Assembly: GCA_019745775.1 (NCBI GenBank)
Contig: JAIESR010000006.1
Span: 248,001-312,000 of the forward strand
Direction: 5' to 3'
Source of the DNA: Xanthobacteraceae bacterium
GTDB lineage: Bacteria; Pseudomonadota; Alphaproteobacteria; Rhizobiales; Xanthobacteraceae
DNA length: 64,000 nt
The notes beneath the pieces were generated by a model. The model saw nothing but the letters and a program-made list of their open reading frames with translations, was not told the DNA's origin and did no database searches. This document shows, piece by piece, positions 25,447 through 35,800 of this stretch (its first letter is position 1; the number at the start of each line of letters is the position of its first letter). A program made the position numbers and the translations under genes.

Positions 25447-26088
25447 TCACGCCGATCGCGCAGAATCCGTTGTCTGACGACGCGTGAACACGAGGCTAAG
25501 GTTGTTCGCCGGCATGGCAACGCGCTCGATGAAATCGAAACCGTGGCCGTCCGCCAGCTTGCGGACATCGCCGGTGTCGCGCACGCCCCACGCCGGATCG
25601 CGGGCGCGCAGGCTTGCGTCGAACGCCGCGTTGCTCGGCGCGGTGTGCTCGCCGTTCTCCTTGAACGGTCCATAGAGAAAGAGCACGCCGCCGGCCACCA
25701 GCAGCCGCGCGGCGCCCGCCATCAGGCCCTGTGCCGCTTCCCACGGCGAAATGTGGATCATGTTGATCGAGACGACCGCGTCCGCGCGTTCGACCGGCCA
25801 GCGCGGCGCCATCACGTCGAGTTCGATCGGCGCGCGCAGGTTCGGCGCATTGGCAGCCGCGCGATGGGCCGCGATGCTGGCGAGCGCGTCGGGGTCGATG
25901 TCGGTCGGCTGCCAGGTGAGGCGGGGAAATTGCCGTGCGAAATAGGCCGCGTGCTCGCCGGTGCCGGCGGCGATCTCCAGCACGGTTCCCTGGTCGGGCA
26001 GATGGCGGCGGAGCACCGCGAGGATCGGGTCGCGGTTGCGCGCGACCGCGGGCGAGAGTAGGGCGGCGGGCGGTGGACGGACGCTCAT
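25447..26088 (-). CDS. DUF938 class I SAM-dependent methyltransferase
   Basis: The 213-residue protein has SAM-binding motif I VLEIAAGTGEHAAYFA, the acidic motif II DIDPDAL, and the DUF938 signatures SINMIHISPWEA and YGPFKENGEHTAPSN. DUF938 proteins are conserved in Proteobacteria, and the substrate is unknown to me. The ATG at 26088 gives the normal family length. The frame is open further upstream without recognisable similarity. It is separate from hicBA by 47 bases, same strand. Confidence 0.82.
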   Translation of the reverse strand: MSVRPPPAALLSPAVARNRDPILAVLRRHLPDQGTVLEIAAGTGEHAAYFARQFPRLTWQPTDIDPDALASIAAHRAAANAPNLRAPIELDVMAPRWPVERADAVVSINMIHISPWEAAQGLMAGAARLLVAGGVLFLYGPFKENGEHTAPSNAAFDASLRARDPAWGVRDTGDVRKLADGHGFDFIERVAMPANNLSLVFTRRQTTDSARSA

Positions 26089-26530
26089 GCTGCACCTGAC
26101 GGTGCCGGCGCGTGGCGCAGTCCTGATCGCGGGGGCATCGGTACCTCGACGACAAGGCTCGAACAACTAACGCAAAAATACTTCTTCGCCAGACTTGTTT
26201 GGAGCTATCGCGAGTCCAGTTACAGCGTTGACCGGATTGATTGCCGTGAAGATCGTTTGCCGGATTGGCCGGGGGGATGGCGGCGCGGATGCGCCGGCGC
26301 TCTCTGGCGCGGACGGACAGCGTTATGCTGGGGCACCGACGCCGGCGTTGCAGGGTATTCTAACACCGGTGCACAGAGTGGTAAGTGCTGTAAGTATGTA
26401 AGATTGCGATCGCAACATGCTGATGCACAAGGCAAATTGCGCGATTTTTCGATCTTACACCGCATCATGCGGGCCTGCGCCGGTGTAAGATTGGCAGTCC
26501 GGCGAAAAGACGCGTCCAGGAGACGTAACC
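26089..26530. other. Divergent intergenic region with GTAAGAT repeats
   Basis: This 442-base gap lies between the leftward methyltransferase and the rightward CoA-transferase. It has no coding frame that I trust. It contains GTATGTAAGATT (26393-26404) and an inverted ATCTTACACCG/CGGTGTAAGAT pair (26452-26491). Related GTGTAAGAT repeats occur at 57175-57250. Confidence 0.5.
26452..26491. promoter_or_regulatory. Inverted repeat ATCTTACACCG / CGGTGTAAGAT upstream of CoA-transferase
   Basis: Two perfect 11-base arms are separated by 18 bases, and the right arm ends 40 bases before the start codon. It could be a regulator operator, a transcript hairpin or part of a small dispersed repeat, since similar repeats occur near 57.2 kb. 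Confidence 0.5.
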
Positions 26531-27688
26531 ATGCGACCGTTCGAGGGTATCCGAGTCATCGACGCCACCCATGTGCTGGCGGGCCCGTTCGCGACCTATC
26601 AGCTCGCGGTGCTGGGCGCCGACGTGATCAAGGTCGAGCATCCCGACGATCCCGATCAGAGCCGCGGCAACGGCACCGACAAGGCGCTCAACGACAAGAA
26701 TATGGGAACGGCGTTCCTGACCCAGGCCTCCAACAAGCGCTCGATCACGCTCGACCTCAAGTCCGATGCCGACCGCGAGCTGCTCAAGAAGCTTGTCGCG
26801 ACCGCCGACGTGTTCGTCGAGAACTATCGCCCCGGCGCATTCGAGGCGCTCGGCCTCGGCTACGAGACGCTGTCGAAGATCAATCCGCGGCTGATCTATG
26901 CCTCGTTCTCCGCCTTCGGCCAGCAGGGCCCGCGCGGCGGGCAGACGGCGTACGATCACGTCATCCAGGCGACCTCCGGCATCATGGCGATGACGGGAAC
27001 CAAGGACGTACATCCGGTGAAGCTCGGCTCCCCGGTGGTCGACTATGCGACCGGCATGACCGGCGCCTTCGCGCTGTCGGCCGCGCTGTTCCAGCGCGAG
27101 CGCACCGGCCGCGGCCAGCGCATCGACATGGCGATGCTCGACGTCGCGATGATCCTGATGAGCTCGCTGCTCACCGGCTATCTGCGCAACGGCACCCATC
27201 CGAAGCCGCACGGCAATCGCCATCCGCACGCGACCAACGGCGCGTTCGAGACCAGGGACGGCCTGGTGATGCTCGGCGCCAGCAATTTGCGTCAGCAGAA
27301 GCGGCTGTGGACGCTGCTCGGCCGGCCCGAGATGGTCAAGAAGACCAACAACGAGCGCGACGCCGACCATGCGCGCGAGATCGCGGTCCTCTCCGAGATC
27401 ATGCGCACGCGCACCGCCGACGAATGGGAGCAATTCCTACAGGCGAACCATGTGCCGGCGGCGCGGGTGCGCAGCATGGGCGAGGCGGTCGCCGATCCGC
27501 AGATGGCGAGCCGCGGCGTCATCCACCGCCACGCCGGTGTCGACGGCATCGGCGACTTCGGCGTGCCGCTGGCGGCGTTCAAGTTCGCCCATGACGGTCC
27601 GCGCATCGACGCGCCGCCGCCGGCGCTCGGCCAGCACAACGAGGAGATCCGGCGCGAGCTGACGCAAGGGGCTGGCTCCAACCGCTGA
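26531..27688 (+). CDS. CaiB/BaiF class III CoA-transferase
   Basis: The 385-residue protein opens with the family hallmark GIRVIDATHVLAGPFATYQLA and LGADVIKVEHP, and has the nucleophilic Asp in GSPVVDYATGM (about residue 172). Class III enzymes move CoA between organic acids (formyl-, succinyl-, benzylsuccinyl-type donors). A GGAGACG ribosome site precedes the ATG. An Ldh2-type dehydrogenase follows 61 bases later on the same strand, suggesting a small catabolic operon for a hydroxy or dicarboxylic acid. Confidence 0.88.
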   Translation: MRPFEGIRVIDATHVLAGPFATYQLAVLGADVIKVEHPDDPDQSRGNGTDKALNDKNMGTAFLTQASNKRSITLDLKSDADRELLKKLVATADVFVENYRPGAFEALGLGYETLSKINPRLIYASFSAFGQQGPRGGQTAYDHVIQATSGIMAMTGTKDVHPVKLGSPVVDYATGMTGAFALSAALFQRERTGRGQRIDMAMLDVAMILMSSLLTGYLRNGTHPKPHGNRHPHATNGAFETRDGLVMLGASNLRQQKRLWTLLGRPEMVKKTNNERDADHAREIAVLSEIMRTRTADEWEQFLQANHVPAARVRSMGEAVADPQMASRGVIHRHAGVDGIGDFGVPLAAFKFAHDGPRIDAPPPALGQHNEEIRRELTQGAGSNR

Positions 27689-27749
27689 TTCATGCTCTGA
27701 AGCCCGGCCTGCCCCGACCGCACGCACCCACATTGCTTTGGAATCACGC

Positions 27750-28832
27750 ATGGCCATTCCCGCCGACGAAAACGCCCGCCGTGTTCCCGCCGCCGCCATT
27801 CTTGCCTACATGACCGACGCTTTCCGCGCCTGCGGGCTGCCCGAGGCCGACGCCAAGACCGTCGCCGGCGCGATGCTCGACGCCGACCTCTCCGGCTCCG
27901 ACGCCCACGGCATTTTCCGGCTTGCCGGCTACGTCAAGCAGCTCAAGTCCGGCGTGTTCAATCCGCGCGCCAACATCACGGTGCTCGAGCGCGGCCCCGC
28001 GACAGCGCTGGTCGACGGCGACAACGGCATGGGCCACCTGGTGATGACCTACGCCGCCAATCTCGCGGTCGAGCTGGCGCGCGCGTCGGGCGTCGGCTGG
28101 GTCGGCGTGCGGCGCTCCAACCATTCCGGCGCCGGCTCCACTTACGTGAGCATTCCGGTCGCGCACGGCATGGCCGGCATCTACACCGCGGTGTCGTCGT
28201 CGAACTTCATGGCGCCATGGGGCGGCGCCGAGCCGTTGCTCGGCACCAATCCGATCGCGGTCGGAATTCCCGCCGGCAACGAGCCGCCGGTGGTGCTCGA
28301 CATCGCGACCTCGGTGGTTTCGAACGGCCAGATCCGCACCTATGCCAACGCCGGCAAGCCGATGCCGGAAGGCTGGGTGATCAGCCGCAAGGACGGCTCG
28401 GCGATCACCGACGGCAAGAAGCTCGACGAAGGCATGTTCATGCCGATGAGCACGTACAAGGGATCGGGGCTTGCGATCGTGCTCGGCCTGCTCGGCGGCC
28501 CGCTCAACCGCGCCGCCTTCGGCCGCGACGTGAAGGACGCCAATTCGCCGCCGGAGCGCGAGAGCAACACCGGGCATTTCATCATCGCGCTCGATGTCGC
28601 GCGGTTTCTTCCGCCCGATGTGTTCAAGTCGGAGATGGACCGGCACATCCATGATCTTACGTCGTCGAAGAAACTTCCCGGCGTCGACGAGATCCGCATC
28701 CCGGGACAGGGCCGCGTGGCGCGTCGCGACGATCGCCAGAAGAACGGCGTGCCGCTGGCGCCCGAGCTGATCAAGCAGGTCGACGATCTGGCGAAGACGC
28801 TCAACATCGCGCCGCTGTCGGGACGATCATAG
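27750..28832 (+). CDS. Ldh2/malate-lactate dehydrogenase family oxidoreductase
   Basis: The 360-residue NAD(P)-dependent enzyme belongs to the Ldh2/MDG2 family (sulfolactate, ureidoglycolate and malate dehydrogenases). Landmarks are the SGSDAHGIFRLAGY segment with the family His, RRSNHSGAGS, GTNPIAVGIP and the KGSGLAIVLGLLGGPL helix. These enzymes oxidise small 2-hydroxyacids without a classical Rossmann motif. The ATG at 27750 is chosen over an in-frame TTG four codons upstream. It follows the CoA-transferase and precedes the TIGR02444 gene by 10 bases. Confidence 0.87.
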   Translation: MAIPADENARRVPAAAILAYMTDAFRACGLPEADAKTVAGAMLDADLSGSDAHGIFRLAGYVKQLKSGVFNPRANITVLERGPATALVDGDNGMGHLVMTYAANLAVELARASGVGWVGVRRSNHSGAGSTYVSIPVAHGMAGIYTAVSSSNFMAPWGGAEPLLGTNPIAVGIPAGNEPPVVLDIATSVVSNGQIRTYANAGKPMPEGWVISRKDGSAITDGKKLDEGMFMPMSTYKGSGLAIVLGLLGGPLNRAAFGRDVKDANSPPERESNTGHFIIALDVARFLPPDVFKSEMDRHIHDLTSSKKLPGVDEIRIPGQGRVARRDDRQKNGVPLAPELIKQVDDLAKTLNIAPLSGRS

Positions 28833-28842
28833 GCGACACGTC

Positions 28843-29358
28843 ATGAGCGATGCAGGACCATCGTCGCAGGGCTCGGCGTTCTGGCGCTTCTCGCTGCAGT
28901 TCTATCGCCTGCCGAAAGTCGCCGACGCCTGCATCGCCTTGCAGGAGGAAGCCGGCGTTGACGTCAATCTGCTGCTGTTCCTGCTGTGGCACGCGCGGCA
29001 ACGCCGGCGTCTCGCAAAGGCCGACGTCACGGCGCTGGAAGCGAAGATCGCGCCCTGGCGCGACGCGACGGTGATCCCGTTGCGCAGCGTACGGCGTGCC
29101 CTGAAGTCGCCGCCGGCGCTGGTCGAGCCCGCAACGGCGGAGGCATTCCGCAACCGTATCAAGGCGGTCGAACTCGAAGCCGAGCGATTGCAGCAGGAGG
29201 CGATGTACGTGCTGGCGCCGCTCGGGGTGGCAGGTGGCAATCCGGACGAGGCCGCAGCCGCCAACATTGCCGCCTACGAAGAGATGCTGGTCCGGCGGTT
29301 CCCGCCGGCCGCCCGCGAGACCTTGCTGGCGGCGTTTGCGGCCATGCCGGCGGCGTGA
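28843..29358 (+). CDS. TIGR02444 (DUF2390) family protein
   Basis: The 171-residue helical protein has the family pattern: FWRFSLQFYRLPKVADACI at the N-terminus, VNLLLFLLWHARQ, WRDATVIPLRSVRRALK, and a C-terminal helical pair. Function is unknown. No signal or membrane helix is evident, though a short hydrophobic helix is present. It starts 10 bases after the dehydrogenase gene and may be co-transcribed with it, without an obvious metabolic link. Confidence 0.8.
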   Translation: MSDAGPSSQGSAFWRFSLQFYRLPKVADACIALQEEAGVDVNLLLFLLWHARQRRRLAKADVTALEAKIAPWRDATVIPLRSVRRALKSPPALVEPATAEAFRNRIKAVELEAERLQQEAMYVLAPLGVAGGNPDEAAAANIAAYEEMLVRRFPPAARETLLAAFAAMPAA

Positions 29359-29524
29359 GCGCGGCGCGTCCACGCGTCTCGCGCGGAAGTGAATGGAAAT
29401 CACTTGAGTTAGGGCCGTATTTTCAATGCGTTACCCAATTTTTAACGTTATGGTCTTGAATGTGCCTTGTTCATCGTTGATTTCCTTGTGTGGTTCCAAC
29501 GGCTTGTCACGCCGAGGAGGGGGA

Positions 29525-30586
29525 ATGTTCCTGCGCGCGGCTGCTATCTCTACGCTCATGGTCGGCCTGTCGGTGGCTTCGGCCGGCACGGCGCTGGCTC
29601 AGCTTCTGCCGCCACTGCCGCTGCCGGGCTTGTCGCCGCCCCCGATGCGGTCGGTGCCGCCGGTGGCCGAGAACGACAACGACCTGCCGCCCTACGACCC
29701 GCCTCCCGGCTATCGCCGCCCGGCACCTTCTCCCTTTGGTCAGCAGCGCACCTACGAGTCGGAAGCGCTCCCGCCGCCCGGCCCCTATGCCGCGCCGGGA
29801 CGCGAACCGGTTTATTCGCCGCCGCCCGGCTACCAGGAGCCGCGTGGGCCGGTCGGCCGTCCGCAATACGGCGCCGTGCCGCCGCAGCAGGACGATGCCT
29901 ACCGACCGCCCATGGGTATTGGTCCCGGCGGTCAGCCCGGCGATCCCACCGACATCACGTCGCGCCTGCCGATGGACGACCGTCCGGAGACCGGCCCCCG
30001 CAAGGAACTGCCGCCGCAGTTCCGGCGCACGACGGTCGAATACCGCACCCGCGAGCCCGCCGGCACCATCATCGTCGACACCCAGAACACGTATCTCTAT
30101 CTCGTGCTCGGCAACGGTCAGGCCATGCGTTACGGCATCGGCGTCGGGCGCGAAGGCTTTACCTGGAACGGCGCCCAGCGCATCTCGCGTATGGCCGAGT
30201 GGCCGGACTGGCATCCGCCCGCTGAAATGATCGAGCGCCAGCCCTATCTGCCGCGCTTCATGGCCGGCGGCGAAGGCAACCCGCTCGGCGCGCGTGCGCT
30301 CTATCTCGGCAACACGCTCTACCGCATCCACGGCACCAACCAGCCGTCGACCATCGGCACGTTCGTGTCGTCGGGCTGCATCCGCCTCACCAACGAGGAC
30401 GTGCAGGACCTCTACACCCGCGTGAAGGTCGGCACCCGCGTCGTCGTGCTGCCGGGCAAGCCGCCGGCAACCGCTTCCGCGCCGGCGACGATCCCGGGCC
30501 GGCCGCCGATGCCGCAAGGCCAGCGCGCCGAAAACTACGACGAGCCGATCCCGCTCCAGCCGCCGGCGGTCATCCGCGCGCGCTGA
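29525..30586 (+). CDS. L,D-transpeptidase (ErfK/YbiS/YkuD family)
   Basis: The 353-residue protein has a signal peptide (cleavage after TALA), a long Pro/Tyr/Gly-rich linker (residues about 27-165), and a YkuD domain. The catalytic motif is HGTNQPSTIGTFVSSGCIRL, with His and Cys of the HxxN...SxGCIR/L type. It makes 3-3 cross-links in peptidoglycan or attaches proteins to it, in the periplasm. The Pro-rich segment probably spans the murein layer. A GGAGGGGG ribosome site precedes the ATG at 29525. Another in-frame start at 29426 would bury the signal. Confidence 0.9.
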   Translation: MFLRAAAISTLMVGLSVASAGTALAQLLPPLPLPGLSPPPMRSVPPVAENDNDLPPYDPPPGYRRPAPSPFGQQRTYESEALPPPGPYAAPGREPVYSPPPGYQEPRGPVGRPQYGAVPPQQDDAYRPPMGIGPGGQPGDPTDITSRLPMDDRPETGPRKELPPQFRRTTVEYRTREPAGTIIVDTQNTYLYLVLGNGQAMRYGIGVGREGFTWNGAQRISRMAEWPDWHPPAEMIERQPYLPRFMAGGEGNPLGARALYLGNTLYRIHGTNQPSTIGTFVSSGCIRLTNEDVQDLYTRVKVGTRVVVLPGKPPATASAPATIPGRPPMPQGQRAENYDEPIPLQPPAVIRAR

Positions 30587-30603
30587 TCGGCATCGGGCGG
30601 ACT

Positions 30604-32403
30604 TCAGCCTGGCTGGTAGCGCCCGCCGATCACCGGCGCGCTCACGCCGTGGCCGGGCAGATCCCATACGCCGGCGCCGCCCGGATTCTTGTCGGCGCCG
30701 ATATTGGCGTCGATGAGATACGGCTTGCCGCTGGCGATCGCAGCCTTCACGGCGTCGGCGAGGTCGCCGGGCCGGTCGACGCTGACGCCGGCGATGCCGG
30801 CCGAGCGCGCCATCGCCGCGAAGTCCGGATTGTAGGGCGCGCCGGTCTGCGGATGCCTGAAGTCGGTCGCGAGCTCGCGGCCGCCGAGATAGCCGCGCTG
30901 CAGGCCGCGGATCGACGCATAGGCGTAGTTGTTCCACACCACCCAGACCACCGGGAGCTGATACTCCACCGCGGTGCCGAGCACGTTGGCATGCATGAAG
31001 AACGCACCGTCGCCGACCACCGCGACGCACGGCCGGTCGGGTGCCGCGAGTTTTGCGCCGAGCACGCCGGCAACGCCGAAGCCCATCGGGCCGAAGCCCA
31101 TCGAGCCGATCAGCGAGTCCGGGCGCTTCGGCTTGCAGAACTGCAGCAGCCAGTTGTGATGCACGCCGATGTCGCTGACCAGGATGCCGTCTTCCGGCAT
31201 CACGCGGTCGATCTCATAGGCCGCGCGCTGCGGGTTGATCGGCGTCGCCTCGTCCTTGAAGCCCGGCGCCACCAGCGCATCCCATTCCTTGCGGTAGCCG
31301 TCGATCTTGGCGAGCCATTCCTGGCGTGCCGCCGCCAGTGCATCGACATCCTTGCGGCCGGCAACCTCGGCCAGCACCTGGCGTAGGAAGGTGCGCACGT
31401 CCGCCATCAGCCCGAGCGCGACCGGGTAGTTGCGGCCGATCTCTTCGGGGTCGATGTCGACGTGGATCAGCTTGGTCGGCGGGATCGTGAACGAGTAGCC
31501 GGGAATCCACGAACTCGAGGTGCGGTCGTCGAAGCGCACGCCGAGCGCGAGCAGCACGTCGGCCTGCCTCGCTGCGTGGTTGGCTTGATAGACACCGCCG
31601 CGCGAGACCAGCCCCAGCGACAGCGGATGATCGCTCGGCAGCGCGCCAAGCCCGCTCGCCGAGGCCGCGACCGGAATCTGGAGCTTCTCCGCGAGCGCCA
31701 GCAACTCCGCCGTGGCGCCGCCGTAACGCACGCCCTGTCCGACCAGGATCACCGGTCGCTTGGCGTTGAGCAGCATGTCCACGGCCTTGGTCACGCCCTC
31801 CGGATCGGCGCCGCAACGCGACGAGATGTTGGCGCACCATTCCCGCGGGTCCGGCGTTTCCTCGGACGCGGCTTCCTTGAAGATGTCGAACGGCACGTCG
31901 AGCACCACCGGCCCCGGCCGCCCGGTCACCATCGTCTTCCAGGCCTGCCGCACCGCCAGCGCCACCATGTCGCCGCGGGTCGGCTGGAACACCTTCTTGC
32001 ACATGGTGCGCACGGTCGACGGAAAGTCGGCCTGGTAGTGCCGGTAAAGCTCCTGGAACGCGCCGCGGTTGAACTGGCCGGTCGGCACGTTGCCGGTGAT
32101 CGCCATGAACGGCACGGAATCGAGATAGGCGTTGGCAAGCGCGATCGGCAGGTTGACCGAGCCCGGGCCGCATGACGTGAAGGTCGCGACCGGCCTGCCC
32201 GCCACGCGATAGTATACGTCGGCCATGAAGCCGGCCGTGGTCTCGTGGTGGGTCGAGATGGTCTTGATGTCGCTCGATCGCTCGAACAGCGCGTCGAGCA
32301 GCCCGATATTGCCGTGGCCGCACAGGCCGAAGACATAGGGCACCTTCTCGCGCACAAGATAATCGACGATGATCTGGCCGCCGTTGAGGATGTTGGTCGT
32401 CAT
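30604..32403 (-). CDS. Thiamine-diphosphate-dependent enzyme (acetolactate synthase-like)
   Basis: The 599-residue protein has the three ThDP-enzyme domains: an N-terminal PYR domain with the activating Glu in THHETTAGFM, a central domain (RPVILVGQGVRYGGA), and the ThDP-binding motif GDGAFFMHAN...NN near the C-terminus. The LCGHGNIGLLDAL opening recalls IolD-like and other non-AHAS members. There is no small regulatory subunit gene, so branched-chain amino-acid synthesis is unlikely. It lies 9 bases after the D-2-hydroxyacid dehydrogenase gene. Together they could act on 2-oxo/2-hydroxy acids. The exact reaction is unknown. Confidence 0.85.
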   Translation of the reverse strand: MTTNILNGGQIIVDYLVREKVPYVFGLCGHGNIGLLDALFERSSDIKTISTHHETTAGFMADVYYRVAGRPVATFTSCGPGSVNLPIALANAYLDSVPFMAITGNVPTGQFNRGAFQELYRHYQADFPSTVRTMCKKVFQPTRGDMVALAVRQAWKTMVTGRPGPVVLDVPFDIFKEAASEETPDPREWCANISSRCGADPEGVTKAVDMLLNAKRPVILVGQGVRYGGATAELLALAEKLQIPVAASASGLGALPSDHPLSLGLVSRGGVYQANHAARQADVLLALGVRFDDRTSSSWIPGYSFTIPPTKLIHVDIDPEEIGRNYPVALGLMADVRTFLRQVLAEVAGRKDVDALAAARQEWLAKIDGYRKEWDALVAPGFKDEATPINPQRAAYEIDRVMPEDGILVSDIGVHHNWLLQFCKPKRPDSLIGSMGFGPMGFGVAGVLGAKLAAPDRPCVAVVGDGAFFMHANVLGTAVEYQLPVVWVVWNNYAYASIRGLQRGYLGGRELATDFRHPQTGAPYNPDFAAMARSAGIAGVSVDRPGDLADAVKAAIASGKPYLIDANIGADKNPGGAGVWDLPGHGVSAPVIGGRYQPG

Positions 32404-32412
32404 TGGCAGGCC

Positions 32413-33375
32413 CTACGCCGTCATCACCCGCACCGGCTTGCCGTCGATGAAGCCGCGGATGTCTTCGACCACGCCGGCGAAATAGTTCTGGTAGTTCTTC
32501 AGCGCGACGTAGCCGAGATGCGGCGTGAGCACGACGTTGTCCATCTTGCGCAGCGGATGGTCTTTCGGCAGCGGCTCGACGTCGAATACGTCAAGGCCGG
32601 CGCCGCCGATCTTCTTGTCGCGCAATGCCGCCAGCATCGCCGCCTCGTCGATGATCGGTCCGCGCGAGGTGTTGATGAGATAGGCGGTCGGCTTCATCAG
32701 CGCGATGTCCTTGGCGCCGACCAGGCCGCGCGAGCGCTGCGACAGTACGACGTGGATCGAGATGAAGTCGGACTGCCTGAACAGCTCTTCCTTCGTTACG
32801 TATTCGACTCCCGCTTCCTTGCACTTCTCGGGCGTGAGGTTGGTGCTCCAGGCGATCACCTTCATGCCGAAGGCCTTGCCGATCAGGGCGGTGCGGGTGC
32901 CGAGCTTGCCGAGGCCGAGGATACCGAGCGTCAAGCCTTCGAGTTCCGGCCCGATGGTGACCTGCCAGGTCTCGCCCGCCTTCAGCCGCGCGTTCTCGTA
33001 GCCGATGTGGCGGGTCAGCTCGAGCATCAGGCCGATGGCGATGCCCGATGTCGGGCTGCCGAACGAGCCGGTGCCGCAGACGGTGACGCCCTTCTCGGCG
33101 GCCGCCGCCATGTCGATCGAGGCGTTGCGCATGCCGGTGGTGATCAGCAGCTTGAGTTTCGGCAGCTTCTCGATGACGGCACGCGGGAAGCCGGTGCGCT
33201 CGCGCATGGCGACGATGATTTCGAAGTCCTGCAACGCCTTGACCACATTGTCGGGCCCGCCCAGGTGCTCGTTGAACGCCTTGAAATCGACGTCGCCCGT
33301 CACTTTCGACCAGTCCGCCATCTTGAGCGCGACATTCTGGAAGTCGTCGAGGATTGCACAGCGATACTTGGCCAT
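32413..33375 (-). CDS. D-2-hydroxyacid dehydrogenase family protein
   Basis: The 320-residue enzyme has the NAD-binding motif GILGLGKLG (about residue 150), the substrate-binding Arg in INTSRGPI, the Glu in DVFDVEPLP and the catalytic His in TPHLGY. All residues needed for 2-oxoacid reduction or hydroxyacid oxidation are present. It is the first gene of a leftward pair with the ThDP enzyme. Typical substrates are glyoxylate, hydroxypyruvate, phosphoglycerate or phosphite. None is favoured by the sequence. Confidence 0.88.
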   Translation of the reverse strand: MAKYRCAILDDFQNVALKMADWSKVTGDVDFKAFNEHLGGPDNVVKALQDFEIIVAMRERTGFPRAVIEKLPKLKLLITTGMRNASIDMAAAAEKGVTVCGTGSFGSPTSGIAIGLMLELTRHIGYENARLKAGETWQVTIGPELEGLTLGILGLGKLGTRTALIGKAFGMKVIAWSTNLTPEKCKEAGVEYVTKEELFRQSDFISIHVVLSQRSRGLVGAKDIALMKPTAYLINTSRGPIIDEAAMLAALRDKKIGGAGLDVFDVEPLPKDHPLRKMDNVVLTPHLGYVALKNYQNYFAGVVEDIRGFIDGKPVRVMTA

Positions 33376-33559
33376 GTGGTCTTGGTCCTTATGCAGGTTC
33401 GAGCGGGCGGGTCATGGGTCGACCGGCGGGCCGCGGGGAGGGATCAAATGGGGCGTGGGCGCGGTCCGGTCGGGCGAATATCAGCCTAACAAACGCGAAA
33501 CCGGCGGACCCTGCAATGGGGCCGCCGGCGGTAGCCAAATCCTGATTTAGAAGACGTCC

Positions 33560-33763
33560 TTAGCGCTCGATACGCGCCAGGCCATGCATGACGGGAGTCT
33601 CGGCCGTGGGGGCCATGTGCTTGGCACGCCACTTCGGGCCGGGGCCGCGCATGTAGTGCAGCTCGGGGCGATAGGGGTCGACCATCGACCGGAACAACCG
33701 GGTGAATTCGGCAAGTCCGTGGCGTCGCCCGGTTTGCGGAACTTTCTTGTTGAACGTACCCAT
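33560..33763 (-). CDS. Small conserved-looking protein of unknown function
   Basis: This 67-residue basic protein starts MGTFNKKVPQTGRRHGLAEF, with AGGAGA eight bases before the ATG at 33763. It has no signal peptide and no Cys, and several aromatic and Arg residues (YRPELHYMRGPGPKWRAKH). An in-frame start at 33823 exists, but the ribosome site supports the shorter form. I do not recognise a family. The good start signal and isolated position make it a plausible real gene. Confidence 0.6.
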   Translation of the reverse strand: MGTFNKKVPQTGRRHGLAEFTRLFRSMVDPYRPELHYMRGPGPKWRAKHMAPTAETPVMHGLARIER

Positions 33764-34132
33764 CGCCGTCTCCTGTCGGCCGACCAGTGGCAAGCTCGAC
33801 GTGCTGCCTTTTGGTCGCGCCACAACGCGCCCTGGTTCGGACCCGATTCTCTGCCCGAATTCATTAAAAACTGGTAGGTATTCGCTGAGACTTCGCTCGA
33901 TTTGCGATCAGCGTTGCCGAGAAGTTACGGTCGCCGGCAGCTGCAGATGCAAGTATCCCCGATCCCTCCGAGGGGAGCAGTCAAGCGACCGGTCAGGGCG
34001 AGAATTCGACGGCTCTTGGGCCGTGCAGCGGTCTTGCCGGGAACGATTCTGGCCGTTACATCAGCCGCAAATTCCCGAAACCTAAAGCAGCGCTGGACGG
34101 ACGCGCTCGAAACGTAGAGGGCAGGGCGCTCC
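33764..34132. other. Divergent intergenic region, no gene seen
   Basis: This 369-base gap separates the small leftward gene from ettA. It should contain both promoters. I found no repeat, RNA gene or clear box beyond scattered AT-rich patches (33861-33910). Confidence 0.35.
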
Positions 34133-35785
<1,653 letters not shown>

Positions 35786-35800
35786 CCTTCCCGAGCGGCA

